Part shown: positions 1 through 6,301 of the stretch, piece by piece
Layout: every line of letters starts with the position of its first letter
How positions within the stretch are numbered: position 1 is the stretch's first letter
From: Flavobacteriaceae bacterium
Lineage (GTDB): Bacteria > Bacteroidota > Bacteroidia > Flavobacteriales > Flavobacteriaceae
Assembly: GCA_002713495.1 (NCBI GenBank)
Contig: PATA01000013.1
Coordinates: 103,623 to 111,155 of the forward strand
Direction: 5' to 3'
DNA: 7,533 nt
The notes under the pieces: model-generated
Told to the model about the DNA's origin: nothing
Seen by the model: the letters and a program-made list of their open reading frames with translations, nothing else
Database searches by the model: none
Translations under genes and position numbers: made by a program

Positions 1-176
1 ACAGAAACTCCATTTATAGTTGGTGATCCAACTTTAATTTCTTTTCCATCATCAATAAGTAAAACCCTTTTGAAAGAAACATTAGAACCTTTTTTATCCT
101 CAAGACGATGAACAAAAAGTTTTTGATCTTTGGAAACTTTAAACTGTTGCCCTGATATTTCAACAATCGCGTACAT
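1..176 (-). CDS. rplU: 50S ribosomal protein bL21, 5' part (runs off the left edge)
   Basis: This is the N-terminal 58 codons of ribosomal protein bL21, a 23S rRNA-binding protein of the large subunit. The start MYAIVEISGQQFKV, followed by KDQKLFVHRL and then VLLIDDGKEIKVGSP, is the typical bL21 N-terminus (GQQFKV, and the VGxP segment near residue 50). The ATG at 174-176 is the only sensible start and sits just downstream of a good Bacteroidota promoter. The gene continues beyond base 1, so about the C-terminal half is not visible; in most bacteria rpmA (bL27) follows. It lies on the same strand as the polysaccharide operon but has its own promoter, so it is backbone sequence flanking the locus rather than part of it. 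The identification is firm; completeness cannot be judged. Confidence 0.95.
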   Translation of the reverse strand, partial: MYAIVEISGQQFKVSKDQKLFVHRLEDKKGSNVSFKRVLLIDDGKEIKVGSPTINGVS

Positions 177-195
177 TATAATTAATTTCGGTGCG

Positions 196-225
196 CAAAG
201 ATATGTTTTTTAGAATTCAATCAAA
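196..225 (-). promoter_or_regulatory. Bacteroidota-type promoter of rplU
   Basis: Read on the minus strand, TTTG (222-225) is followed after 18 bases by TATCTTTG (196-203). This fits the Bacteroidota primary sigma consensus, TTTG at -33 and TAnnTTTG at -7. Transcription should start roughly at 188-191, leaving only about 12-15 bases before the rplU ATG, too short for a structured ribosomal-protein leader. A run of ten T residues on the minus strand (223-232) overlaps and extends upstream of the -33 element and could act like an UP element. The match is seen in the sequence; the activity is inferred. Confidence 0.8.
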
Positions 226-247
226 AAAAAAACAAAAACTTTTATGA

Positions 248-634
248 TTATCTTTGATCTATTGAATATTTACCGGGACCAATTAGTGAAATAGCTATAA
301 ATCCTGACAAAAATAAAAGTGCTTTTTCAATTTCAAAAAAACCTTGGTCCCATTTATGAATAAATGCAACTACAATCATAGTTATTATTGGAAATATACT
401 GAACCATCGGGTTTTAAATCCTAAAATGATTAAAATTGGAACTATAAGCTCTGCAAAAGTTACCAAAATTAATGAAGGAAGTTCACCTATTCCTATTGGA
501 TCAGAAAATTTTATTTCATCGGCAAATAGTCGGTTAACTTTAGACCATCCATGAGGTAATAACATTATTGAAAATGATACTCTTAAAAATAGTTTACCTA
601 CGTCGTAAAAGAAATTCATCATTTTATCATGCAA
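248..634 (-). CDS. DoxX family small membrane protein
   Basis: A 128-residue integral membrane protein of the DoxX family. Four hydrophobic segments are visible at about residues 10-28, 52-71, 78-93 and 103-119. Family hallmarks are the PHGWSK motif after the first helix (27-32), an AEL motif in the second (61-63), ILGFKTRW before the third, and GPGKYSID at the C-terminus (119-126). The length is normal for the family. DoxX proteins are linked to quinone-coupled or redox functions in a few organisms, but most, including this one, have no known substrate. The ATG at 632-634 lies 25 bases after the RmlB-like stop, so it is probably the last gene of that operon. In-frame ATGs at codons 5 and 6 are alternative starts. 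Its role in a polysaccharide locus is unclear. The family call is good; the function is unknown. Confidence 0.85.
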   Translation of the reverse strand: MHDKMMNFFYDVGKLFLRVSFSIMLLPHGWSKVNRLFADEIKFSDPIGIGELPSLILVTFAELIVPILIILGFKTRWFSIFPIITMIVVAFIHKWDQGFFEIEKALLFLSGFIAISLIGPGKYSIDQR

Positions 635-659
635 AACGTATTGTTAATATACAATAAAT

Positions 660-1691
660 TTATATTTCAATCCAATTTTGGTTTCTTAGAGACCAATTAA
701 CAACTTGTTTGATCCTATCAGATAACTTTATTGATGGTTTCCAACCTAACTTCATCATTTTTTCACCTGATAAAGAATACCTGAGATCATGTCCAGGTCT
801 TGATGAGTGAAAATCAATCATTTCATAATTTAATGGCTTACCTTGTGATTCAGCAATAATTTTTGCAAGCTCCAGATTATTAATTTCTTCAGAACCTACG
901 ATATTAAATTTAGGACACTTGGCACCTCCATAATCTAATTCATTTTTAATCTTTTTTTTAAGAAGAAATAATATTGCTTCTGATACATCCTCAGCATGGA
1001 TGTAGTGACGAGATCCAGGAATAGTTTTTGATTTATCTGAATGTATTGAAACTATATCATTATCTCTAATTTTTCTAATTGACATTGGAATAAACTTCTC
1101 AGGGTGTTGTCTTTCTCCGAAAACATTCATTGTATGAGTTATATATATTGGTATACCATATGTATTTTGATAAGCAACTGCCAACTCCTCCCCCCCGGCC
1201 TTAGTTGCACTATATGGATTTGTTGAATTATATCTATCATTTTCTTTGTAATCAATCCCTTTAGGAGCAGGGCCGAAGACTTCATCAGTGCTAAAATATA
1301 TAAACCTATCTAGATCTTTATTGTTATTTAATTTTCTTGCAAATTCGAGAATATTTGCAGTCCCAACTACATTGTCAAGAACAAATTCCATTGGATTTTC
1401 AATACTTCTGTCAACATGAGATCCAGCTGCTAAGTGTAGAATTATATCAACATTACCAATTTCTTTTTCTATCCAAGGATTTATTTGAGCTTTTAAATCG
1501 TGAAATACAATTTTAATTCTAGATTTTTCAGTTTTATTAAAATTAGATATAATGTGATCAAGACGATTAAGATTTCCACTATAGTCTAGCCTATCTAAAG
1601 ATATAATATCCCAATTGGTGTTTTTAACCAAAAATGAAATTACATGATGAGCAATAAATCCAGCTCCTCCAGTTATTAAAACTCTTTTCAT
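660..1691 (-). CDS. RmlB-like NAD-dependent sugar-nucleotide 4,6-dehydratase family protein
   Basis: A 343-residue extended short-chain dehydrogenase/reductase of the dTDP-glucose 4,6-dehydratase (RmlB) type, close to the usual family length. The Rossmann motif TGGAGFIA is at 7-14; its third glycine is replaced by Ala14. The RmlB-type signature HVDRSIENP is at 92-100. The catalytic Thr-Asp-Glu of STDEV is at 135-137, YSATK gives Tyr160 and Lys164, and RPGHDLRY at 298-305 is the typical substrate-domain motif. These residues argue for an active NAD-dependent 4,6-dehydration of a nucleotide hexose to the 4-keto-6-deoxy sugar. No rmlA, rmlC or rmlD is visible, so dTDP-glucose is only a guess; UDP- or CDP-sugars are possible. 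It starts 15 bases after the wbuB-like stop and is probably co-transcribed. The codons for Lys164 to Glu169 contain a striking G7 tract. The fold and class are secure; the substrate is uncertain. Confidence 0.85.
   Translation of the reverse strand: MKRVLITGGAGFIAHHVISFLVKNTNWDIISLDRLDYSGNLNRLDHIISNFNKTEKSRIKIVFHDLKAQINPWIEKEIGNVDIILHLAAGSHVDRSIENPMEFVLDNVVGTANILEFARKLNNNKDLDRFIYFSTDEVFGPAPKGIDYKENDRYNSTNPYSATKAGGEELAVAYQNTYGIPIYITHTMNVFGERQHPEKFIPMSIRKIRDNDIVSIHSDKSKTIPGSRHYIHAEDVSEAILFLLKKKIKNELDYGGAKCPKFNIVGSEEINNLELAKIIAESQGKPLNYEMIDFHSSRPGHDLRYSLSGEKMMKLGWKPSIKLSDRIKQVVNWSLRNQNWIEI
1190..1196. repeat. C7/G7 homopolymer inside the RmlB-like gene
   Basis: Seven C on the plus strand, or seven G in the coding sense, lie within an unusually GC-rich patch (1187-1200) of an otherwise AT-rich gene. 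The tract encodes Gly166-Gly167 just after the catalytic Lys164. Loss or gain of one base would break the gene at mid-length. Confidence 0.9.
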
Positions 1692-1706
1692 AATTACATT
1701 AAATAT

Positions 1707-2915
1707 TTAGATCAGATTAATTAATTGTTTCTTTCGAAGCTTAATCGAAAAGTTTTGGAAGTAGTAATTTCTTCCATTCTCACCAAGTTTAATTCTATCC
1801 TGATGATTTGTTTTTAAGGCTTTTTTCAGCATGCTTATGAATATTTTCTTATTTTCTGGCTGAGAAATAAAACCACAATTAGCCGAAGAAATAATTTTTT
1901 TTCCTTCACCAGATATTGAGGCTAATATTGGCTTACCCATAGCCATGTAACCTTGTAATTTAGCAGGGACAGTATTTCTAAAAAGTTCACTATTATTCAA
2001 AGAAAGATACATAAAATCAGCTTTTGCTATCCATGAAGGTAATATTTCTAATTTTTGTTTAGAAATAAATACAACTTCTTTATTTGCTATCTGAACAGAG
2101 AGAAGTTCTTTCATTCTTGACTTAAATCTTCCCTCACCGATAAATATCCACTGTAAATTGTTAATTTTATTCTCTTTTATTATTTCACATAATTTATCAA
2201 AGCCTTGAGCAAATCCAATATTTCCAGTATACATAATCTTTATTTTTTTAACATCAAAATCAAAATTAAATGAAGGATCAGTTTTATTTATCTCCAAAAT
2301 TTCTTCAGCCCAATTAGGAAAATATTTTACATTACTATGTCGCGATCTTTCTAAGATAATACTTTTAAAATTATATGATCCAACCAAAATAGTATCATAA
2401 TATTTGTAAGTTTTTTTTACAATTTTTTCAATAAGCTTAAATACCATTTTTGAACTAATAATACCAACTGCTTTAAGTGTCTCAGGCCATAAATCAAGTT
2501 CCCATAATAATCCCTTTGTTTTTGTCATTTTTATATAAATTGAAGCTGAAACTACTATAAAAAAGGGGCTGGTATGATGGACTAAAACTTTATCAAATTT
2601 TTGTTTAGATAATATCAAATAAATAGTATAAAAAATAGTGCTTATAAAATATGACAAATAATTAATTGATAATCTAAATTTAGAAGCCCTTCCACGAGTA
2701 ATTAATGGTAATCTTCGAACAGTTAATTTTTGTTTTTTTTCGTAAGATTTTTTAAAAATCCCATATCCACTGTAGATTTTACCTTCAGGATAATTTGGTA
2801 GTCCTGTGATCACGTGAACATGAGCTCCTGAATTTAAAAGCCAATTGACAACCTCATTTATTTTAAAATGCTCTGGATCAAAATGATTTGTATAAACTAA
2901 GATTTTTTTTGCCAC
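1707..2915 (-). CDS. wbuB: WbuB-like GT4 glycosyltransferase (predicted L-FucNAc transferase)
   Basis: A 402-residue cytoplasmic or membrane-associated GT-B glycosyltransferase of family 4. The N-terminal domain has the WbuB-type GLPNYPEGK (38-46) and WELDLWPETLKAVG (138-151) motifs. The C-terminal nucleotide-sugar domain has YTGNIGFAQGFD (229-240), IGEGRFK (259-265) and VPAKLQGYMAMGKPIL (316-331). WbuB in E. coli O26 is coded directly after fnlABC and is thought to transfer L-FucNAc from the UDP-sugar to the lipid-linked oligosaccharide; the same order here supports the same role. The start is GTG at 2913-2915, 19 bases inside the end of fnlC, so translation is probably coupled. It is preferred because the conserved N-terminal strand KKILVY begins at codon 3 and no ATG lies near it. 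The family call is strong; the acceptor and exact donor are inferred from context. Confidence 0.85.
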   Translation of the reverse strand: MAKKILVYTNHFDPEHFKINEVVNWLLNSGAHVHVITGLPNYPEGKIYSGYGIFKKSYEKKQKLTVRRLPLITRGRASKFRLSINYLSYFISTIFYTIYLILSKQKFDKVLVHHTSPFFIVVSASIYIKMTKTKGLLWELDLWPETLKAVGIISSKMVFKLIEKIVKKTYKYYDTILVGSYNFKSIILERSRHSNVKYFPNWAEEILEINKTDPSFNFDFDVKKIKIMYTGNIGFAQGFDKLCEIIKENKINNLQWIFIGEGRFKSRMKELLSVQIANKEVVFISKQKLEILPSWIAKADFMYLSLNNSELFRNTVPAKLQGYMAMGKPILASISGEGKKIISSANCGFISQPENKKIFISMLKKALKTNHQDRIKLGENGRNYYFQNFSIKLRKKQLINLI

Positions 2916-4039
2916 ACGTTTTTATTTACATAATCGGTATATGACATTATAATTCTTTCTACTTTTTTTGAAACGTTCGAAACATCATAATCATAAACTT
3001 TATTATAATCTCTCTTGCTTTTATTTTGGAAAAGTAAAATTTTGATTCCTTGTAAAATTCTTTCTCTATTTATATCTATCATCATAACACTAGCTTCTTC
3101 CATTGCTTCAGGTCTTTCATTGGATGATCTGATATTTATTGCTCTAAAATTAAGTAATGAAGATTCTTCAGAAATAGTTCCGCTGTCGGATAAAACTATA
3201 ATTGATTTTTTTTGAAGAGCCACATAATCAATAAAACCAAGAGGTTCAATGAATCTGATATTATCCGAGGGTTTTAATGATATATTTTTTAATTGTTTTT
3301 TGGTTCGAGGATGTGTTGAAAAGATTATTGGAAATTTATACTCTTTTGATATGGAATTTAATGTTAGGATAAGTTCCTCAAGTCTTTCGAAATTATCAAC
3401 GTTCTCCTCTCTGTGAGCAGAAACTACAAAAAAATTTTCTTCTTTTAAGCCTAATTTTTCAATGATCTTTGAGTTTGTAATTTTATCTGAATAGAAATTA
3501 ATTACCTCATTCATTGGAGAACCAGTTTTGATTATTGTTTCTGGTTTAATTCCCTCTTTAATCAGATAATCTCTTCCAATTGATGAATAAGGCATGTTTA
3601 TATCAGAAATATGGTCAACAATTTTTCTGTTAGTTTCCTCTGGAACATTTTGATCATAACAACGATTACCGGCTTCCATATGAAATATTGGAATTTTTTT
3701 CTTTTTTGCTACTATTGCTGATAAGCAACTGTTTGTGTCACCTAATATCAAAATAGCATCTGGTTTTAATTCATCTAGAATTGATTCAATATTAATTAAT
3801 ATTTTGCCTATTGTTTCTGAAGCTGATTTTCCTGCACTATTTAAAAAAAAATCTGGTTTAGTAATTCCCAATTCATCGAAGAAAACCTCATTTAAATTAT
3901 AATCATAATTCTGGCCTGTGTGAACTAAAGTATGTTTAATTGAATTGGAAGTGTTTAGATGGCAAATTACCCTTGAAAGCCTAATTATTTCTGGTCTAGT
4001 TCCTACAATTGTTAGTACATGAAGTTGTTTAATTTCCAT
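2897..4039 (-). CDS. fnlC: UDP-2-acetamido-2,6-dideoxy-L-talose 2-epimerase (UDP-L-FucNAc synthase)
   Basis: A 380-residue non-hydrolysing UDP-GlcNAc 2-epimerase-like enzyme of the FnlC/WbjD/CapG type. It carries out the last step of the pathway, C2 epimerisation of UDP-6-deoxy-L-TalNAc to UDP-L-FucNAc. Family motifs are VGTRPEIIRLS (12-22), HTGQNYDYNL (40-49), GDTNS (99-103), HMEAGNRCYDQNVPEETNRK (about 119-138), SAHREEN (207-213) and SDSGTISEESS (284-294), the last in the UDP-binding C-terminal domain. The length is normal. Asn in EAGNR and the following RCYDQNVPEE segment resemble WbjD/CapG more than WecB, and the position after fnlB confirms this. The ATG lies 9 bases after the fnlB stop. 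Its last codons overlap the next gene by 19 bases and contain an A8 tract. WecB (ManNAc pathway) is the main alternative and is less likely. Confidence 0.92.
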   Translation of the reverse strand: MEIKQLHVLTIVGTRPEIIRLSRVICHLNTSNSIKHTLVHTGQNYDYNLNEVFFDELGITKPDFFLNSAGKSASETIGKILINIESILDELKPDAILILGDTNSCLSAIVAKKKKIPIFHMEAGNRCYDQNVPEETNRKIVDHISDINMPYSSIGRDYLIKEGIKPETIIKTGSPMNEVINFYSDKITNSKIIEKLGLKEENFFVVSAHREENVDNFERLEELILTLNSISKEYKFPIIFSTHPRTKKQLKNISLKPSDNIRFIEPLGFIDYVALQKKSIIVLSDSGTISEESSLLNFRAINIRSSNERPEAMEEASVMMIDINRERILQGIKILLFQNKSKRDYNKVYDYDVSNVSKKVERIIMSYTDYVNKNVWQKKS

Positions 4040-4048
4040 TTATCAAAG

Positions 4049-5161
4049 TTATACAATTTCCAAATAGGTGTCTGGATCTTTTTTGTCGTAAAGTTCATTT
4101 ATCCAAAACAGAGTGATTAATTTATCTTTACCAATATTTTTCAAATTATGAGTATACCATAATGGCATATCTATGAATGATGGCGAATCCCCAGTTAATT
4201 TAAAGCTATCAGTAGTTTTAGTTCCTATTTTTCTTAATTTAATCTCAGCATTTCCCTTGATTACAGAAAAACGCTCTATTTTTCTTGTATGAAAATGGTT
4301 ACCTCTTTCAATACCAGGTTCAGTTGTTGAAAAGGAAAATTGACCCCCACTCAAAGTTTTCATAGTTTCAACAAAATTTCCTCTTTGGTCAATATTATTT
4401 TTGTGTTTTATTGGATACCTATTAATTTTCAAATAGCTTCTATACGTATTAAAAAGTTCTAATTTAAAAGTATTATCTAATTTAGGAATTTTGTTCTGTT
4501 TAGCATATTCATTATGAAATGACCTAATTAAATCAAGAACTAAAGAAACTCTAATCCTTTTATAGTTAGATACTCTGTAATCAATTATTGGCTCAGATTT
4601 TATACAATTTATGATTTGTTTTACAAGATTATCTACATATATAAGTTCAACTTCGTTATCGTGAATAATTTTTGGATTAATATCTCTTGAAATTTGATAA
4701 CAAAATGTGGCAATAAAAGAATTGTAATTGGGTTTACAAAAAGGCCCATAAACATTTGGAATTATTAGTCCTGTAAACATAAAACCAATGCGTTTTGAAG
4801 CGAGAATAAAATTTTCACGAGCCTCTTTTTTTGAAATACCATATAAAGTTTTAGTGTCTTCTTTATATGATGATGAAAAAATTAATTTTCCTTTAAATTT
4901 AATTCGATCAAAAGATTCAATTAATTTTTTGGAAAGCTCGATATTTACCTTTTTTATATTGCTTTCGTCTGAGTCCCTATTAACACCTGCAAGGTGTATG
5001 ATACAATTGCAATCAGATGTGAATTTATCCAACAGGTCTTCGTGATAAAAAAAATTTCTTTCAAAGGGAATTAATTTGAACTCGAGAGGAAAGATATATT
5101 TAAAGGTTTGACTTAAATGCCAGCCAATAAATCCGTTTTGACCTGTGACACCAATTTTCAT
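4049..5161 (-). CDS. fnlB: Bifunctional SDR-cupin enzyme of UDP-L-FucNAc synthesis (C3 epimerase and C4 reductase)
   Basis: A 370-residue two-domain protein of the FnlB/WbjC/CapF family. The N-terminal short-chain reductase domain (about 1-245) has the NADPH motif GQNGFIG (7-13) and a YGISK motif (Tyr107, Lys111). The C-terminal cupin domain (about 255-370) has the full cupin signature: His289, His291, Glu296, then six residues to Gly303, with a later His338 as the expected fourth metal ligand. In the studied homologue CapF the zinc cupin epimerises C3 of the 4-keto sugar made by CapE, and the reductase domain then reduces C4 to give UDP-6-deoxy-L-TalNAc. All key residues are present, so both activities are likely intact. 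It starts one base after the fnlA stop and ends 9 bases before fnlC, a tight operon arrangement. The length matches the family. Confidence 0.93.
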   Translation of the reverse strand: MKIGVTGQNGFIGWHLSQTFKYIFPLEFKLIPFERNFFYHEDLLDKFTSDCNCIIHLAGVNRDSDESNIKKVNIELSKKLIESFDRIKFKGKLIFSSSYKEDTKTLYGISKKEARENFILASKRIGFMFTGLIIPNVYGPFCKPNYNSFIATFCYQISRDINPKIIHDNEVELIYVDNLVKQIINCIKSEPIIDYRVSNYKRIRVSLVLDLIRSFHNEYAKQNKIPKLDNTFKLELFNTYRSYLKINRYPIKHKNNIDQRGNFVETMKTLSGGQFSFSTTEPGIERGNHFHTRKIERFSVIKGNAEIKLRKIGTKTTDSFKLTGDSPSFIDMPLWYTHNLKNIGKDKLITLFWINELYDKKDPDTYLEIV

Positions 5162-5162
5162 T

Positions 5163-6164
5163 TTAATTATTTAAGTCTGACTGAATTTCAGGAAGCTTAA
5201 GTAGCAATTTCTTCATTGAATTTAAATCTAGCTGTTCGGTAGTATTGGAATTATATTCATTTATCTTTTTTACATCTGTTCCTTTAGAAAAATATTTTTC
5301 ATAGTTTAAATCTCTATTATCTGCACTGAACCTATAGTAATCTCCCAAATCATCAGCTTTTATCATTTCTTCCTTAGTAACAAGAGTTTCATACATTTTC
5401 TCACCATGCCTTACTCCAATTTCATTAATCTTAACAGGAGAATTGTAAATTTCTTTTAAGGCATTTGCTAAAACATTAATTGCAACAGCAGGAGACTTTT
5501 GGACAAAAATATCTCCATTTCTTCCATTTTCAAAGGCAAATAATACAAGATTCACGGCATTATCTAGGGTCATCATAAAACGAGTCATTGAGCCACTTGT
5601 CAAAGTTATTGGTTTATTTTGTTTAATTTGATTTATAAATAATGGAATAACTGAACCCCTAGAAGCCATAACATTTCCATATCTAGTTCCGCAAAAAATA
5701 GTATTTGTAGAATCTAAATCTCTAGATTTTGCAATCATAACTTTTTCCATAAGCGCTTTTGTCATACCCATTACATTAATAGGATAAGCAGCCTTGTCAG
5801 TACTTAAAATAATTGCTTTTTTTACATTATATTTTTCAGCTGAGCTCAAAATATTTTCAGTTCCTAAAATATTTGTTTTTATAGCTTCCAATGGAAAAAA
5901 TTCACAAGATGGAACTTGTTTAAGAGCAGCTGCATGGAAAACATAGTCAACTCCTTTTACTACATTTTCAACTGCATCTTTATCTCTAACATCACCTAAA
6001 TAAAATTTTACTTTTGGTTTTTGAATACGTTTTCTAAGATCGTCTTGTTTTTTTTCATCTCTACTAAAAATTCTTATTTCGGAATAATCATCCGAATCTA
6101 TGATTTTGTTCAAAAATGTGTTTCCAAATGAGCCAGTTCCGCCTGTAATTAGATATTTATGCAT
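5163..6164 (-). CDS. fnlA: UDP-GlcNAc 4,6-dehydratase/5-epimerase (first step to UDP-L-FucNAc)
   Basis: A 333-residue enzyme of the FnlA/WbjB/CapE family. It removes water across C4-C6 of UDP-GlcNAc with C5 inversion, giving the L-arabino 4-keto-6-deoxy sugar nucleotide. The cofactor motif is GGTGSFG (8-14), followed by FSRDEKKQ (33-40), GDVRD (57-61) and HAAALKQVP (77-85). The catalytic region STDKAAYPINVMGMTK (121-136) carries Met132-x3-Lys136 where most such reductases have Tyr-x3-Lys; this is normal for CapE-type enzymes. RHGEKMYETLV (252-262) and FSADNRDLNY (279-288) are further family signatures. It is a soluble protein without the membrane domain of the WbpM/CapD type. It is the first gene of the operon, with the ATG at 6162-6164 just downstream of a TAnnTTTG box. 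PseB/FlaA1 is the nearest alternative, but the order fnlA-fnlB-fnlC settles the assignment. Confidence 0.93.
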   Translation of the reverse strand: MHKYLITGGTGSFGNTFLNKIIDSDDYSEIRIFSRDEKKQDDLRKRIQKPKVKFYLGDVRDKDAVENVVKGVDYVFHAAALKQVPSCEFFPLEAIKTNILGTENILSSAEKYNVKKAIILSTDKAAYPINVMGMTKALMEKVMIAKSRDLDSTNTIFCGTRYGNVMASRGSVIPLFINQIKQNKPITLTSGSMTRFMMTLDNAVNLVLFAFENGRNGDIFVQKSPAVAINVLANALKEIYNSPVKINEIGVRHGEKMYETLVTKEEMIKADDLGDYYRFSADNRDLNYEKYFSKGTDVKKINEYNSNTTEQLDLNSMKKLLLKLPEIQSDLNN

Positions 6165-6182
6165 AATTTAGCCTTAAAATAT

Positions 6183-6190
6183 CAAAGATA
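6183..6190 (-). promoter_or_regulatory. Probable -7 box of the fnl operon promoter
   Basis: TATCTTTG on the minus strand is an exact TAnnTTTG match and places transcription start about 12 bases before the fnlA ATG. No TTTG is present at the expected -33 position (about 6208-6214), so the promoter may be weak or need an activator. The box lies in a 12-base palindrome, AAAGATATCTTT (6184-6195). The matching plus-strand sequence TATCTTTA (6189-6196), with TTTA 18 bases upstream (6167-6170), is a poorer promoter for the divergent genes, one mismatch in each element. Confidence 0.55.
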
Positions 6191-6220
6191 TCTTTAATTA
6201 ATAAATTATTATATAGTTTA

Positions 6221-6301
6221 ATGGAAAAAAAAGAATATTGGGTAAAATCTGAAAAAATTCCTTTATCAAAAATGGTTTTTTTTGCAAAAAAAGTGAAATG
6301 A
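6221..6301 (+). CDS. Possible 26-codon micro-ORF overlapping the next gene (possible remnant of a displaced gene)
   Basis: An ATG at 6221 opens a 26-residue frame beginning MEKKEYWVK and ending VFFAKKVK. Its TGA stop (6299-6301) shares ATGA with the start of the RfbJ-like gene. The peptide is lysine-rich and matches no family I recognise. Two readings are possible: a translated leader coupled to the downstream gene, or the surviving 3' end of an upstream gene lost when the fnl module was inserted next to it. The frame is open back only to 6167, where it meets a stop. Most of the 133-base divergent intergenic region is taken up by this frame, and the rest holds the promoter elements. Coding status is uncertain. 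Confidence 0.3.
   Translation: MEKKEYWVKSEKIPLSKMVFFAKKVK

Noticed and set aside
226..247. A/T-rich inverted repeat after the DoxX stop as an intrinsic terminator
   Set aside because: The pairing is only about four A-T pairs around one base, far too weak for a hairpin terminator, and it overlaps the rplU promoter.
626..645. TACGTTTTG on the minus strand before the DoxX start as a promoter box
   Set aside because: The spacing inside the box is wrong (three bases between TA and TTTG) and no -33 element is in place. The 25-base gap to the preceding gene is better explained by co-transcription.
3015..3215. A 66-codon plus-strand open frame
   Set aside because: It lies wholly inside fnlC on the opposite strand, has no recognisable domain, and the fnlC frame is strongly conserved there. 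It is a shadow frame.
4044..4051. TAACTTTG on the minus strand just before fnlC, an exact TAnnTTTG match
   Set aside because: There is no TTTG at the right distance (the nearest is 9 bases away), and transcription would begin at or inside the fnlC start codon. Probably chance in AT-rich sequence.
4788..5045. An 85-codon plus-strand open frame
   Set aside because: It is antisense to the reductase domain of fnlB and has no family features; it is a shadow of the real gene.
6277..6292. Perfect palindrome TTTTTTTGCAAAAAAA as a possible terminator or operator
   Set aside because: The stem is almost all A/T with no loop, it ends 5 bases before the RfbJ-like ATG, and it lies in the micro-ORF where it encodes Phe and Lys codons. 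Homopolymer runs explain it.
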